From: Butyrivibrio sp. FCS014
Lineage (GTDB): Bacteria > Bacillota > Clostridia > Lachnospirales > Lachnospiraceae
Direction of reading: 5' to 3'
DNA: 64,000 bases
Assembly: GCF_000526935.1 (NCBI RefSeq)
Contig: NZ_JAHA01000006.1
Span: 310,001-374,000 of the forward strand
Shown here: one piece after another, positions 9,523-19,092 of the stretch
Layout of the letters: each line of letters opens with the position of its first letter
Numbering within the stretch: the stretch's first letter is position 1
Notes under the pieces: generated by a model
Database searches by the model: none
What the model was told of the DNA's origin: nothing
The model's input: the letters and a program-made list of their open reading frames with translations, nothing else
Made by a program: the position numbers and the translations under genes

Positions 9523-9891
9523 ATGGCTCGTATTGCAGGTGTAGATTTACCCAGAGATAAGCGAGTAGAGATCGGTCTGACTTACATCTACGGAATCGGT
9601 AGAACAAGCTCAAACAAGATTCTCGAGGCAGCAAAAGTAAATCCGGACACACGTGTTCGTGATCTTACAGACGAAGAAGTAAAGAGAATTGCCGAGGTTA
9701 TCGGTAACGACTATGAGGTAGAAGGTGATCTTAGAAGAGAAGTCGCTATGAACATCAAGAGACTTACTGAGATCGGATGCTACAGAGGAGTTCGTCACAG
9801 GAGAGGACTTCCTTGCCGTGGTCAGAGAACAAAGACAAATGCAAGAACAAGAAAAGGACCGAAGAGAACAATCGCTAACAAGAAGAAATAA
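9523..9891 (+). CDS. rpsM: 30S ribosomal protein S13
   Basis: S13 is in the head of the small subunit and contacts the P-site tRNA and L5. The 122-residue protein begins [21 protein letters not shown] and has the basic tail [18 protein letters not shown] that reaches the P site. TGGAGGAATTAGA precedes the ATG. Confidence 0.98.
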   Translation: MARIAGVDLPRDKRVEIGLTYIYGIGRTSSNKILEAAKVNPDTRVRDLTDEEVKRIAEVIGNDYEVEGDLRREVAMNIKRLTEIGCYRGVRHRRGLPCRGQRTKTNARTRKGPKRTIANKKK

Positions 9892-9997
9892 TATTCTTTC
9901 CAAGGCTTTTGTATAATTTGAGCTTGTGCATGGCAGGTTCAGAACACAGTAACATTTAACAAACAAGATTTATAGGAAGAAAGTAGGTTAGTTTAAA

Positions 9998-10405
9998 ATG
10001 GCAAATCAGAAATCATCAGCAGCAAAGAAGTCAGCTGCTAAGAAACGTGTCAAGAAAAACGTTGAACACGGACAGGCACACATTCAGTCATCATTCAATA
10101 ACACAATCGTTACATTGACTGATGCTGCAGGAAACGCTCTTAGCTGGGCAAGTGCCGGCGGTCTGGGATTTAAGGGTTCAAGGAAATCTACTCCTTATGC
10201 TGCACAGGTAGCTGCAGAGACAGCAACTAAGGCTGCACTTATTCACGGCCTTAAGACTGTTGATGTATTCGTTAAGGGACCCGGATCAGGAAGAGAAGCT
10301 GCAATCAGAGCTCTCGCTGCAAGTGGTCTTACAGTTACATCTATCACAGACGTAACTCCTGTACCGCACAACGGATGCAGACCCCCCAAGCGTCGTAGGG
10401 TATAA
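9998..10405 (+). CDS. rpsK: 30S ribosomal protein S11
   Basis: S11 lies on the platform next to the mRNA exit and the 690 loop. The 135-residue protein has [15 protein letters not shown] near residue 28, [11 protein letters not shown], and the C-terminal [16 protein letters not shown]. It is 106 bp after rpsM; the Shine-Dalgarno is weaker than in its neighbours (AGGAAG about 20 nt upstream). Confidence 0.98.
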   Translation: MANQKSSAAKKSAAKKRVKKNVEHGQAHIQSSFNNTIVTLTDAAGNALSWASAGGLGFKGSRKSTPYAAQVAAETATKAALIHGLKTVDVFVKGPGSGREAAIRALAASGLTVTSITDVTPVPHNGCRPPKRRRV

Positions 10406-10623
10406 TCACCGCCCTGTTGCAGCGATATAGTTGCTTCGCAATAATTTATGCGCCCCGGTGCGAATTGTATTTTTTGCATACGCAACCGCACTCAGCACGT
10501 AAGATTACGCAAGCGTAATTTTTTATTACCACAACTAACTCGTTGGACGAAGGTGCAAATAGCATTGTAAACAACATCAGACCGGCGGACAGCTGATCTG
10601 AGAAAAAGAAAGGAGCCAACAAA
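10406..10623 (+). other. Hairpin-containing gap between rpsK and rpsD
   Basis: This 218-nt gap holds no supported gene. ATTACG-CAAG-CGTAAT (10504-10519) runs straight into six T residues (10519-10524), which has the form of an intrinsic terminator in the middle of a ribosomal operon. Upstream are TTGC/GCAA and GCGCC/GGTGC stems. In Bacillus rpsD is regulated by S4 through its leader, so an S4-sensitive attenuator is possible but unproven. Confidence 0.5.
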
Positions 10624-11217
10624 ATGGCAGTAAACAGAGTTCCCGTATTAAAAAGATGCAGATCTCTTGACCTTGATCCTACATTCCTTGGATACGACAA
10701 GAAGTCTAAGAGAACATCTGCAAGAGCAGGCAAGAAGATGAGTGAGTACGGACTTCAGCTCCGCGAGAAGCAGAAGGCTAAATTCATCTATGGCGTACTT
10801 GAGAAGCCTTTCAGAAACTACTATGACAGAGCTGATAGAATGAAGGGCCAGACAGGTACAAACCTTATGGTTATTCTTGAGACAAGACTTGACAATGTAG
10901 TATTCAGAATGGGCTTTGCAAGAACAAGAAGAGAAGCAAGACAGGTTGTTCTTCATAAGTTCATCACTGTAAACGGCAAGGTTATCAACATTCCTTCATA
11001 CCTTGTAAAGGCCGGGGATGTAATCGAAGTAAAAGAATCTGCTAAGAATATCCAGAGATTCAAGGATATCTCAGAGATCACAGCAGGCAGACTCGTTCCT
11101 GAGTGGCTTGATGTTAACAAGGAGAATCTCCAGGGTACAATCAAGGAGCTTCCTTCAAGAGAGGCAATTGACGTTCCGGTTGACGAGATGCTTATCGTCG
11201 AGTTGTATTCTAAATAA
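10624..11217 (+). CDS. rpsD: 30S ribosomal protein S4
   Basis: S4 is a primary 16S rRNA binder and a common autoregulator of ribosomal operons. The 197-residue protein lacks the N-terminal zinc site and has the S4 RNA-binding domain with RLDNVVFRMGFARTRREARQ (residues about 88-107) and VNGKVINIPSYLVK. AAAGGAG at 10609-10615 precedes ATG 10624. A terminator-like hairpin lies 100 bp upstream. Confidence 0.98.
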   Translation: MAVNRVPVLKRCRSLDLDPTFLGYDKKSKRTSARAGKKMSEYGLQLREKQKAKFIYGVLEKPFRNYYDRADRMKGQTGTNLMVILETRLDNVVFRMGFARTRREARQVVLHKFITVNGKVINIPSYLVKAGDVIEVKESAKNIQRFKDISEITAGRLVPEWLDVNKENLQGTIKELPSREAIDVPVDEMLIVELYSK

Positions 11218-11260
11218 TTAAATTGAACTTGTTGACAAAAAACACAAGGAGGGTATATCA

Positions 11261-12217
11261 GTGTTTGATTTTGAAAGACCAAATATTGAAGTTGCTGAGA
11301 TTTCAGATGATAAGAAGTATGGTAAATTCGTAGTTGAGCCTCTTGAGAGAGGTTACGGTATTACACTGGGCAATTCCCTTCGTAGGATCATGCTCTCTTC
11401 TTTACCCGGAGCCGCAGTAAGCCAGGTTAAAATTGAAGGCGTTCTGCATGAGTTCAGCTCAATCCCCGGAGTTAAAGAGGATGTTACTGAGATCATCATG
11501 AACATCAAGAACCTTTCCATCAAGAATTCTTCTGACACCAATGAGCCCAAGACTGCTTACATCGAGTTCAACGGCGAGGGTGTTGTAAAGGCTTCTGATA
11601 TTCAGGTAGACCAGGACATCGAGATCATGAATCCCGATCAGGTTATCGCTACACTTTCCGGTAAGGATGCTAAGCTCTACATGGAGCTCACCATCACAAA
11701 GGGAAGAGGATATGTAAGCTCTGACAAGAACAAGTCAGGGGATCTTCCTATCGGTGTTATCGCTATTGATTCCATCTACACACCTGTAGAGAGAGTTAAT
11801 ATCACTGTTGAGAACACCCGTGTAGGTCAGGTAACTGATTTTGATAAGCTTACACTTGATGTTCACACAGACGGAACACTTGGTCCCGACGAGGCTGTCA
11901 GCCTTGCAGCTAAGGTTCTCAGTGAGCACTTAAGCCTCTTCATCGATCTCTCCGAGAATGCCAAGACCGCAGAGGTTATGGTTGAGAAGGAAGATGATGA
12001 GAAGGGCAAGGTTCTTGAAATGTCAATTGATGAACTTGAGCTTTCAGTTCGTTCATTCAACTGCCTGAAGAGAGCCGGCATCAATACCGTTCAGGAGCTT
12101 GCTAACAAGACTCCCGACGACATGATGAAAGTCCGCAACCTTGGACGTAAGTCCCTTGAGGAAGTTCTTGCAAAGCTTGACGAGCTTGGACTTTCCCTTA
12201 GACAGGATGCAGAATAA
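11261..12217 (+). CDS. rpoA: DNA-directed RNA polymerase subunit alpha
   Basis: The alpha dimer nucleates polymerase assembly, and its C-terminal domain contacts activators and UP elements. The 318-residue protein has the N-domain ([21 protein letters not shown] near residue 20), a short linker with KEDDEKGK, and an alpha-CTD with [17 protein letters not shown] and the helix-hairpin-helix [11 protein letters not shown]. The start codon is GTG at 11261, eight bases after AAGGAGGG. Confidence 0.98.
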   Translation: MFDFERPNIEVAEISDDKKYGKFVVEPLERGYGITLGNSLRRIMLSSLPGAAVSQVKIEGVLHEFSSIPGVKEDVTEIIMNIKNLSIKNSSDTNEPKTAYIEFNGEGVVKASDIQVDQDIEIMNPDQVIATLSGKDAKLYMELTITKGRGYVSSDKNKSGDLPIGVIAIDSIYTPVERVNITVENTRVGQVTDFDKLTLDVHTDGTLGPDEAVSLAAKVLSEHLSLFIDLSENAKTAEVMVEKEDDEKGKVLEMSIDELELSVRSFNCLKRAGINTVQELANKTPDDMMKVRNLGRKSLEEVLAKLDELGLSLRQDAE

Positions 12218-12481
12218 GACCAGAAACAGCCCGAATCACCTGCTGATGAGGGCGTGAGAAAATGATGCGAGAGTGAGCACGCCTTTTGTCGAAGACAATT
12301 AGGATAGGCGTGCGAATATCACTGGCGCAGTGAGTGAAACGTTCGCTGAAGGTAAATCCGATGCGTACTGAGGCGGATTCTCATAGTAACTATTAAGAGC
12401 ATTTAAAGAGTAAGACCGATGTGCATCTTTGGATGTGATCTTGCAGGGGAAACCTGCAAATGAGAAAGGAAGTAATTTAAA
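12218..12481 (+). other. Structured 264-nt gap before rplQ with alternative hairpins
   Basis: Segment 1 GGCGTG (12251-12256) can pair with segment 2 CACGCC (12278-12283), which runs into TTTT and looks like a terminator. Segment 2 extended to GCACGCC (12277-12283) can instead pair with segment 3 GGCGTGC (12307-12313), enclosing TTGTC/GACAA. More hairpins follow: TCACTG-GCG-CAGTGA (12319-12333), AATCCG/CGGATT (12355-12379) and TTGCAGG/CCTGCAA (12441-12459) just before the ribosome binding site. The mutually exclusive pairing is seen; its use as a switch is inference. Confidence 0.55.
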
Positions 12482-13018
12482 ATGGCAATGTACAGAAAGC
12501 TTGGAAAAGCAACAAAACCCAGGAGAGCACTTCTTCGTAACCAGGTTACAGCACTCCTTTACAACGGTAAGATCGTTACCACAGAGGCAAGAGCTAAGGA
12601 AATCAAGAAGATCGTAGAGCCTATGATCACTCTTGCAGCTAAGGAGAAGGACAACTTCGAGACAGTTACTGTTGAGGCTAAGGTTCCTGAGAAGGACAAA
12701 GATGGCAAGAGAGTAAAGGAAGTTGTTGACGGCAAGAAGGTTACAAAGTACACAACCGTTAAGAAGGACATCAAGAAGGATCTTCCTTCACGTATGCACG
12801 CAAGAAGACAGCTCCTTAAGACTCTTTATCCTGTAACCGAGGTTCCCAAGGAGAAGGCAGGAAGAAAGAAGAACACTAAGGAAGTTGACCTTGTAGCAAA
12901 GCTTTTCGATGAGTACGGCCCTAAGTACGCTGGACGTAAGGGTGGTTATACCAGAATCGTTAAGATCGGTCAGAGAAAAGGCGATGCAGCTATGATGGTT
13001 ATCCTCGAGCTGGTTTAA
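12482..13018 (+). CDS. rplQ: 50S ribosomal protein L17 with a large internal insertion
   Basis: L17 lines the outside of the exit tunnel. The ends are canonical (KATKPRRALLRNQVTALLYNG and LFDEYGPKYAGRKGGYTRI), but the product is 178 residues against about 120-130 in E. coli or Bacillus. The extra residues, roughly 57-118, are very rich in Lys, Val and Thr and include KDKDGKRVKEVVDGKKVTKY. Reading frame and codon use are uninterrupted, so it is an insertion rather than an error. AAAGGAAG precedes the ATG; a strong terminator follows. Confidence 0.95.
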   Translation: MAMYRKLGKATKPRRALLRNQVTALLYNGKIVTTEARAKEIKKIVEPMITLAAKEKDNFETVTVEAKVPEKDKDGKRVKEVVDGKKVTKYTTVKKDIKKDLPSRMHARRQLLKTLYPVTEVPKEKAGRKKNTKEVDLVAKLFDEYGPKYAGRKGGYTRIVKIGQRKGDAAMMVILELV

Positions 13019-13045
13019 TAGCTTAAAAGCCAAATGTAAATAAGA

Positions 13046-13090
13046 AAGAGATGTAATCGGTATATACACCGTGTTACATCTCTTTTTTTT
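13046..13090 (+). terminator. Intrinsic terminator of the alpha-operon genes
   Basis: AAGAGATGTAA (13046-13056) pairs with TTACATCTCTT (13074-13084), with an inner CGGT/ACCG, followed by eight T residues. It closes the rpmJ-rplQ transcription unit. Confidence 0.93.
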
Positions 13091-13171
13091 CATGCATAAA
13101 TAAATGGTATAATAAACAATAGGATAGTTTAATCATATTTGGAATGAATGTCTTTTGGGGAGGCAATAAGA

Positions 13172-15268
13172 GTGGATTATCGCGATTTTTTCGATGCAGC
13201 GGAAGAAAATGAGGTGTTTTTGTCAGGGCTTGACTCAACCTGTGCTTATCTTAGATGGTATGACATGTTTCTTGAAGCAGCCATGGAAAAACAGGAAGGC
13301 GAAAACGAGGATGAGCTTAAGGAGGAGATAAGGACAGCTGCCCGGATACTTGGAAACAGAGTAGCTCTTTCTCAGGGCGTGGAAGTATCGGCATCCTACG
13401 GCCTTAGCATAGTGAATGTTGCTGCAGAGTACGGCTTGTATGATTTCAGCTTCTTTTGCCTTCTGATGGCCCTTTCCCAGGAAATGGACGGGAACTATAA
13501 AAAAGGCCACGCAGAGATAAGTGTGGCTGACGGACAGGGCATTCCCACTTTCGCTCTGGCAAAAGAAATATATTCGGCCACCTGCAGCGATGAGCAGCTC
13601 ATTGATGCTCTTCAGGTTAGAAATGCAATTGAGGGCTGTCCTCTGTTCGGGATAACAAGATCTTCAAAGAGCGAGGGAAGTCTTTTTGACAGCTTTGAAC
13701 TGAACAGGCAGCTGGTAAGCCTTTTGATGGGAGATTATGAGCTTCCTTTAGGGCTTAGACAGATATGCCTGGAGGAAGCCGGACTTGGCGATGAGAAGCT
13801 GGTCCATCATAAAAAAGATGTTGCCTTTTTGAAGGCCTACCTTAATAACCTTGATGATGATGATCAAAAGGCGCAGGATTCCGGCACTGTGATACAGATA
13901 TCGGGAAAAGACGGCAGCGGAAGGAAAGAGTTTGCTCTTGCAGCCCTTGGAAGTGACAGGTCGTGCCTTCTGCTTGACTTTCCTTTGCTTGGTCAGCTTG
14001 AAACTGACAATATTAACGAAACTGTAAATGAAGCTCTTGTAAGGGCCAGGCTCCTTGCCGAGGATATGATAATTACAGCATACGGGGATTATAACGCATC
14101 ATCCCTGAAGATAATCATACAAAGAAGCCTTGAGCAGCTGAAAAGAGTCTTCATTCTTACGGATGAAAAGGCAGAACTTCAGGATCTTATAGGCGAAGCA
14201 GCATTATACAAGGTTTCTCTTAAACTTCCCTCAGCCTCCGAGCAGGAGGATATCTGGCAGAAGTGCCTTGACCTTCACAGTGTTTCTAAGGAGGTCAGTG
14301 CAGGAGAGCTTGCGGCCAAGTACAGGCTGATGCCCGGTGCCATTAAAGAGTGTGTGGAACTTGCGGCGGCGAAAGCTCTTTCCCTGGGGAAAAGAGCTAT
14401 GGACAGCGCAGATATTACTACAGCCGTCCTTGAAAAGACAACCTCGGCTCTTGATGAGCTCAGTGACAGGATTCCCCTTAAGTTTGGCTGGGACGACCTT
14501 ATTGTTGAACAGTCTCAGAAAGAGGTAATGGAACTGCTTGTCAGCAGAGTCAAGAACCGCAATAAGGTTGATGAGGAGTGGGGCTTTGAGGAGAAGATAC
14601 CCTACGGAAAAGGCGTCAGCCTCATCCTCTACGGACCGCCCGGAACAGGAAAGACCATGGCGGCTCAGGTTATGGCAAAAGAGATCGGAATGGCCCTCTA
14701 CAGGGTGGATTTATCCCAGATGGTTGATAAATACGTGGGAGAGACCGAAAAAAACATTGGGAAGATTTTTGATGCGGCTTCCGATGGAAACGTGATCCTG
14801 TTCTTTGACGAGGCAGATGCACTTTTTTCCAGAAGAACAGAGGTCACATCCTCAAATGACAAGCATGCCAACACTGAAGTTGCATATCTTCTGCAGAAGA
14901 TAGAGCAGCATGACGGAATCACATTCCTGGCAACCAACAGATTCAAAGACTTTGACCAGGCTTTTGTAAGAAGGATAACCTATGCGGTTAAGATGGATAA
15001 GCCTGATGCAGATAGAAGACTTCAACTCTTTAGCAAGATCCTTCCTGACAAAACTCCAAGGGATAAAGATCTGGATCTTAAGTATTTTGCGGATTCCTTT
15101 GAACTGTCTGGAAGTGAGATCAAAGAGGTTATTTACAGTGCAGCCTTCATAGCTGCAGCTGAAGGGAAAAACCTTGGAAATAAACACCTTTCAAGGGCAA
15201 TCAGGTATCAGCAGGAGAAGAGCGGAAAAATGCTTCAGGGAACGGAGTTTACCCGTTATCTGACTTGA
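13172..15268 (+). CDS. Two-domain AAA+ ATPase, resembling ATPases of contractile injection systems
   Basis: A 698-residue protein with one active AAA+ module near the C-terminus: Walker A YGPPGTGKT, Walker B ILFFDEAD and an RRI arginine-finger segment. An upstream P-loop-like ISGKDGSGRK lacks the Thr/Ser after Lys, so the first module looks degenerate; the first 230 residues are helical and unrecognised. ATG 13148 is in frame, but GTG 13172 has GGGGAGG eight bases upstream and is preferred. Counted from ATG 13148 the Walker A Lys is residue 502. This layout recalls the Afp15/PVC15-type ATPase, but no tail genes are nearby. It is 25 bp before a gene of unknown role. Confidence 0.75.
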   Translation: MDYRDFFDAAEENEVFLSGLDSTCAYLRWYDMFLEAAMEKQEGENEDELKEEIRTAARILGNRVALSQGVEVSASYGLSIVNVAAEYGLYDFSFFCLLMALSQEMDGNYKKGHAEISVADGQGIPTFALAKEIYSATCSDEQLIDALQVRNAIEGCPLFGITRSSKSEGSLFDSFELNRQLVSLLMGDYELPLGLRQICLEEAGLGDEKLVHHKKDVAFLKAYLNNLDDDDQKAQDSGTVIQISGKDGSGRKEFALAALGSDRSCLLLDFPLLGQLETDNINETVNEALVRARLLAEDMIITAYGDYNASSLKIIIQRSLEQLKRVFILTDEKAELQDLIGEAALYKVSLKLPSASEQEDIWQKCLDLHSVSKEVSAGELAAKYRLMPGAIKECVELAAAKALSLGKRAMDSADITTAVLEKTTSALDELSDRIPLKFGWDDLIVEQSQKEVMELLVSRVKNRNKVDEEWGFEEKIPYGKGVSLILYGPPGTGKTMAAQVMAKEIGMALYRVDLSQMVDKYVGETEKNIGKIFDAASDGNVILFFDEADALFSRRTEVTSSNDKHANTEVAYLLQKIEQHDGITFLATNRFKDFDQAFVRRITYAVKMDKPDADRRLQLFSKILPDKTPRDKDLDLKYFADSFELSGSEIKEVIYSAAFIAAAEGKNLGNKHLSRAIRYQQEKSGKMLQGTEFTRYLT

Positions 15269-15293
15269 AACTCAAATCTTACGGAGGATTTTT

Positions 15294-17915
15294 ATGCCTA
15301 CATTCCAAAGCTTGAAAATGAAACAAACAGCCAAAGATAACGAAAAATATCTTAAAGACACAAGGCAGCTGCTTAAGCAAAGACGTGAAAGCGGCGATAT
15401 GCAGCACTATGGCAAAAAAAATAAGGAAGAGGCAAAGAAATTCAACCTTTTCAGGTTTCTGACCAGAAAGAATGACAGAATAGGAAGGTTCGGAGCTGTA
15501 AGAGCTGCCGAGAATGATGATGTCATAAAGCAAATGGACGGACGGGACGATCTTTCCGGAAAAAGTGCTTACTTTGACCCGTTTTCTCTTATGGTTATTG
15601 AACCTGCTTCAATAAAGTATTTTGGAACAGAGGATGCGGATAAGCTGGAAGAGGACAGGCTTCAGGCAGAAGGCATCGGAATGGCATTTGCCGAGAGGGT
15701 CGGAGAAGAAATTGACAATACCAGGAGCAATGATTTTGAAGCTTCGCGAAATACTCTGGATGCAAGGCTTGCTTTTGCTCAGAATGAAGAAAAAGACGAA
15801 GATGGTGTGGCACATTCTCCAATAGACACTTATGCAGTCAAATACGATCCCGGAAGAAGGTTTGTACCGGACGATGAAGTGATGGAGGAAATACCCGATG
15901 AGTTTCAGGTTGAGATAGGAGTAGATGATCCGCCGGAAGATCATGCTCTTGAATGGGAGATGTATAAAGCCGATCAGACCAAGAGCATTGGGGCAAGATT
16001 CAAAGGCTTCTTCAGATCGATACTCAGAATTAAAGCTCCTGAGGAAACTACAATGTTCAGAACCTTTGCCAAAACTCTTCCCGAGTATAAGAGACTCGAA
16101 AATACGGGAAGGGAATATGCGAGGCAAGCCGGAATGAATTATAAACCCGACCTTGATAACGAACTCAATGCTTATGTAAGCAGTCTCTATTCAAAACTCA
16201 AGGTGCTTCAAAACGGACACTCTTATGTGAAGCTGATAGCAAATAAGTCAGGAAAAGAGATATCGGCTTACAGCTTTAGATTTGCTACCCTCCAAGGAGT
16301 CATCACCGGAATGGATGGGGTTGTAACCGGAATGGTAGATAATCCTATTCGCAGGAAAACGGAGAGAGTAGCCACCAAAGAAAAGATTACATATCCCAAT
16401 TACTTAAGGGCAGCTGCCAGGATCAGAGGAATTGCAGGTTCAATGAGAACCTATTCCTATCTTGGGTACAACTGCACCAGCTTTGCGGCGGAAATTGCGG
16501 AAACCGCGGGGGTCAAGTTTAAAAAAGAGGATACTTCGGCTATTCTTATGTCACACAGGCACAGGCAGCAACGAGTTGATAATCCCTTCAGGATGGCTGC
16601 TTACGTAAAAGAAAGAGAGCGGATAGCCAGTGAAGAGGCTGAGAAAAATGAGAGCTACGCAGAAAGTCAGATTTCCGATGAAAAACACATACAAAATCTG
16701 ATCGTAATGAAGCAGGGCACCTATAAGAACCAGTATAGAAAGAACTTCATGGACCTGGAGATTGTAAAGCTTATCAGGAAATATCGCCTGGTCAGATATG
16801 AGGTGATCAACGACAGGCTGAATAGTTTTATTGACTCTTTAGTTGCACAGAGTATTATGATCGATGAAAGGATTCCACTGAACGGGCGCACCGATGCTGA
16901 AGTTCAAAATGCACTGGAAAAGAGGCATAACGCAAAAATCAGGGCCTTCGGCAAAAAATCTATTGAGGAAGTTCTTGATAATCTCGTGGATCCCACAAAT
17001 GAGGACAGAATTGCCAGATTTGTTCTCGGAGATAATTACCGTATTGCGGCATTCCTGAACGGTATCCTTAACCAGCTTCCGTCTATGGAAAAATACGATG
17101 ACGCTGGATTGGTTAGTGCCCTTGCAAATTCCGAGTACGTTATTAAAAACTATCCGGATCGCACATCGTTACAGAGGTCTGGTATAGCCCGGGATATTGT
17201 GTGGTCGGTAGTAAAACGACAAAGGGAAGATCTGATAAGAATATGGAATCAGGTAAAGGATCTTTCGGGAAGAGCCCTTGTAAGGGGAATCGAAACAGGT
17301 CTTAACGGAGTGGATCTTTTGTATTACAGACCAAGTGTGTTTAAATCTGCCGGCACGATTCAGGATGCAATGGAAAAAATGAATATTCCGCTGCCTATAG
17401 ATGCTGTTGAAATGAAACGCAGGGCACAGAAAAGAGATGAGCAGCTGGAGGAAGAAAGAGCTAAGGAGAAAGAGAAAGAAGAACAAAGGCGAATTGAGAT
17501 AGCGAAGAAGCGGCAGGAAATGGCAAAAAACAAGGATACAATAGATGTCTCGGAAGTGCCGGATAAAGTCCCGGCCAGTAATATTCGTAAGTGGTTTAAG
17601 ACTAATATGGCTGATGCGTTTAATGGGATCTTTCAAGCATTCCTTGATACCTACTCAGGGCCTGCCGGCATAGAGGGATATTCAGGAAGATTCCGAAAGC
17701 GCATTGATACGTTGTACGATATCGCTGAATTTGTGGTGGAGTGCAACAGGAAACCGGTTGTGCAGAATGATATCAGAGAGTGCTATATAAAAGCCGCAAA
17801 GACAAATGACTATGCAGAAGCGGTACGATTGATCAAGGAAATGTTTGAGAAAATCCTCAAAAAGCTCAGTAAAGACGAGCTTAAGGTAGCATTCGCCAAT
17901 GCATATATATCGTGA
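15294..17915 (+). CDS. Large protein with a permuted NlpC/P60 (LRAT-like) His/Cys pair
   Basis: I do not recognise the whole 873-residue protein. Residues about 300-410 look like a circularly permuted NlpC/P60 domain: NGHSYVKL (His309) is followed by SYSFRFA-like strands and then YNCTSFAAEIAETAG (Cys394), the usual His-then-Cys order of this group. This signature is seen in proteins linked to extracellular contractile injection systems. A Lys/Glu/Arg-rich coiled coil occupies about residues 700-750. No signal peptide or membrane segment is visible. ACGGAGG precedes the ATG. Pairing with the AAA+ gene suggests a two-gene module; the substrate is unknown. Confidence 0.6.
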   Translation: MPTFQSLKMKQTAKDNEKYLKDTRQLLKQRRESGDMQHYGKKNKEEAKKFNLFRFLTRKNDRIGRFGAVRAAENDDVIKQMDGRDDLSGKSAYFDPFSLMVIEPASIKYFGTEDADKLEEDRLQAEGIGMAFAERVGEEIDNTRSNDFEASRNTLDARLAFAQNEEKDEDGVAHSPIDTYAVKYDPGRRFVPDDEVMEEIPDEFQVEIGVDDPPEDHALEWEMYKADQTKSIGARFKGFFRSILRIKAPEETTMFRTFAKTLPEYKRLENTGREYARQAGMNYKPDLDNELNAYVSSLYSKLKVLQNGHSYVKLIANKSGKEISAYSFRFATLQGVITGMDGVVTGMVDNPIRRKTERVATKEKITYPNYLRAAARIRGIAGSMRTYSYLGYNCTSFAAEIAETAGVKFKKEDTSAILMSHRHRQQRVDNPFRMAAYVKERERIASEEAEKNESYAESQISDEKHIQNLIVMKQGTYKNQYRKNFMDLEIVKLIRKYRLVRYEVINDRLNSFIDSLVAQSIMIDERIPLNGRTDAEVQNALEKRHNAKIRAFGKKSIEEVLDNLVDPTNEDRIARFVLGDNYRIAAFLNGILNQLPSMEKYDDAGLVSALANSEYVIKNYPDRTSLQRSGIARDIVWSVVKRQREDLIRIWNQVKDLSGRALVRGIETGLNGVDLLYYRPSVFKSAGTIQDAMEKMNIPLPIDAVEMKRRAQKRDEQLEEERAKEKEKEEQRRIEIAKKRQEMAKNKDTIDVSEVPDKVPASNIRKWFKTNMADAFNGIFQAFLDTYSGPAGIEGYSGRFRKRIDTLYDIAEFVVECNRKPVVQNDIRECYIKAAKTNDYAEAVRLIKEMFEKILKKLSKDELKVAFANAYIS

Positions 17916-17932
17916 CACTGCGGTGATAAGCG

Positions 17933-18913
17933 TCATTTCTTTTCAAAGTGCTGGTAATCCTTGGAGTTATTCCAATTTCCGCCCCATTTAAAGCCATGCT
18001 CTTTAAATAGCTTATAGGCAAGATCGTTTTCATCTATTTTGTAGGGAAAATCAGCATCCCTGTCGGCGTAGGCTTCGCTGCCCTTTGGCGATACGTTGAC
18101 GGTCATATCTTTGTTGTAGGTAATGTATGGGTTGTAGAAGGGGTTTAAATCTATCGCCAGGCCGTAGGCATGATTCGAAAGCCTGGTGGTGCCCTCTACG
18201 ACCCTGTAATTAAAGCAGGAGGTGTTATTGGCCAGCATTGAGGCCGTATCGTCCCCTCCGAATTCATCCACGAGCTTTATGCTCTCAATCTGATAATCGC
18301 TTTGATAAAGACCATAGAATATCTCAAGAAGGTCCTGAGCAATCTTCTCGTTGCAGATAAGCTCGCCTTCTTTTGTCTCTCCCTCAAAATCCACATATAA
18401 AACTTTAAGATAGCGAAGTTCATCCAAAGAAACCTTGCAGTTTACAGGATAGGAAATGCCGGATATTCTGTGGAATACTTCATCCGAGATGGGCTCATAG
18501 TAGAAATCGTCCATATATGTCACCCTGTCTAAAGAGGCAGCGGCGACCTCGGTGTCTTTTCCCTCATCAGAGGATGCTTCTAAAGATGTATCCGCAGCGG
18601 CTTCAACAGTTGCATCTTCAGTTGAGACTTCAGCAGCTGTGACTTCAGAAGTTGTAACTTGTGCAGTTGCGGCTTCAATAGTTGTGGCTGCAGTTGCGGC
18701 TTCGCCGGCAGCGTCTTCAGCTGCGGTTTCGCCGGAATCCCCTGCAACAGCAGCAATCTCTTTTCCCGAATCTGAAGAAGGATTTATCTCACGCCCGGTC
18801 TTTATGGCGTAGTCGGTAAGGGTCTCGCCCTTTGCCAGGAACCTTGCTCCTATGGCTGCCAGTATTATAACTGCAGCAAGAAGTATGAAATCTTTTATAT
18901 TCTTTTTATTCAT
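17933..18913 (-). CDS. Membrane-anchored M15-family D,D-/L,D-carboxypeptidase-like protein
   Basis: Predicted to trim peptidoglycan stem peptides outside the membrane. After a short basic N-terminus there is one membrane segment (about residues 7-25), a long Thr/Ala/Glu/Val-rich linker (about 45-120), and a VanY-type domain with SNHAYGLAIDLNPFYNP (zinc His and Asp) and the C-terminal DYQHFEKK (zinc His). The start at 18913 is preferred over 18970: GGGAG lies upstream and a TAGAAT -10 at 18969-18974 puts the transcript start inside the longer reading. It converges on the preceding gene with a 17-bp gap and no visible terminator. Confidence 0.8.
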   Translation of the reverse strand: MNKKNIKDFILLAAVIILAAIGARFLAKGETLTDYAIKTGREINPSSDSGKEIAAVAGDSGETAAEDAAGEAATAATTIEAATAQVTTSEVTAAEVSTEDATVEAAADTSLEASSDEGKDTEVAAASLDRVTYMDDFYYEPISDEVFHRISGISYPVNCKVSLDELRYLKVLYVDFEGETKEGELICNEKIAQDLLEIFYGLYQSDYQIESIKLVDEFGGDDTASMLANNTSCFNYRVVEGTTRLSNHAYGLAIDLNPFYNPYITYNKDMTVNVSPKGSEAYADRDADFPYKIDENDLAYKLFKEHGFKWGGNWNNSKDYQHFEKK

Positions 18914-19092
18914 TCGAAAGAACTCCCGAAAAACTTGGTATTTATGCGAAAAACAAACATCTTTTACCATTCTATCACAAATATGGCAGGTTTGATAAAT
19001 GTGCGTTTTAACGTTAAAATATTATTGTCTATAACTATGTTTACTTTAAAATAAAGTTACTATGCATTTTTCATGATGTTCAGGGAGTGCAA

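Noticed and set aside
12243-12295. CTGATGAG followed by a GC stem, reminiscent of a hammerhead ribozyme core
   Set aside because: A hammerhead needs GAAA directly after stem II and a matching stem III with a cleavage triplet. After CACGCC the sequence is TTTTGTCGAAGAC, which does not fit.
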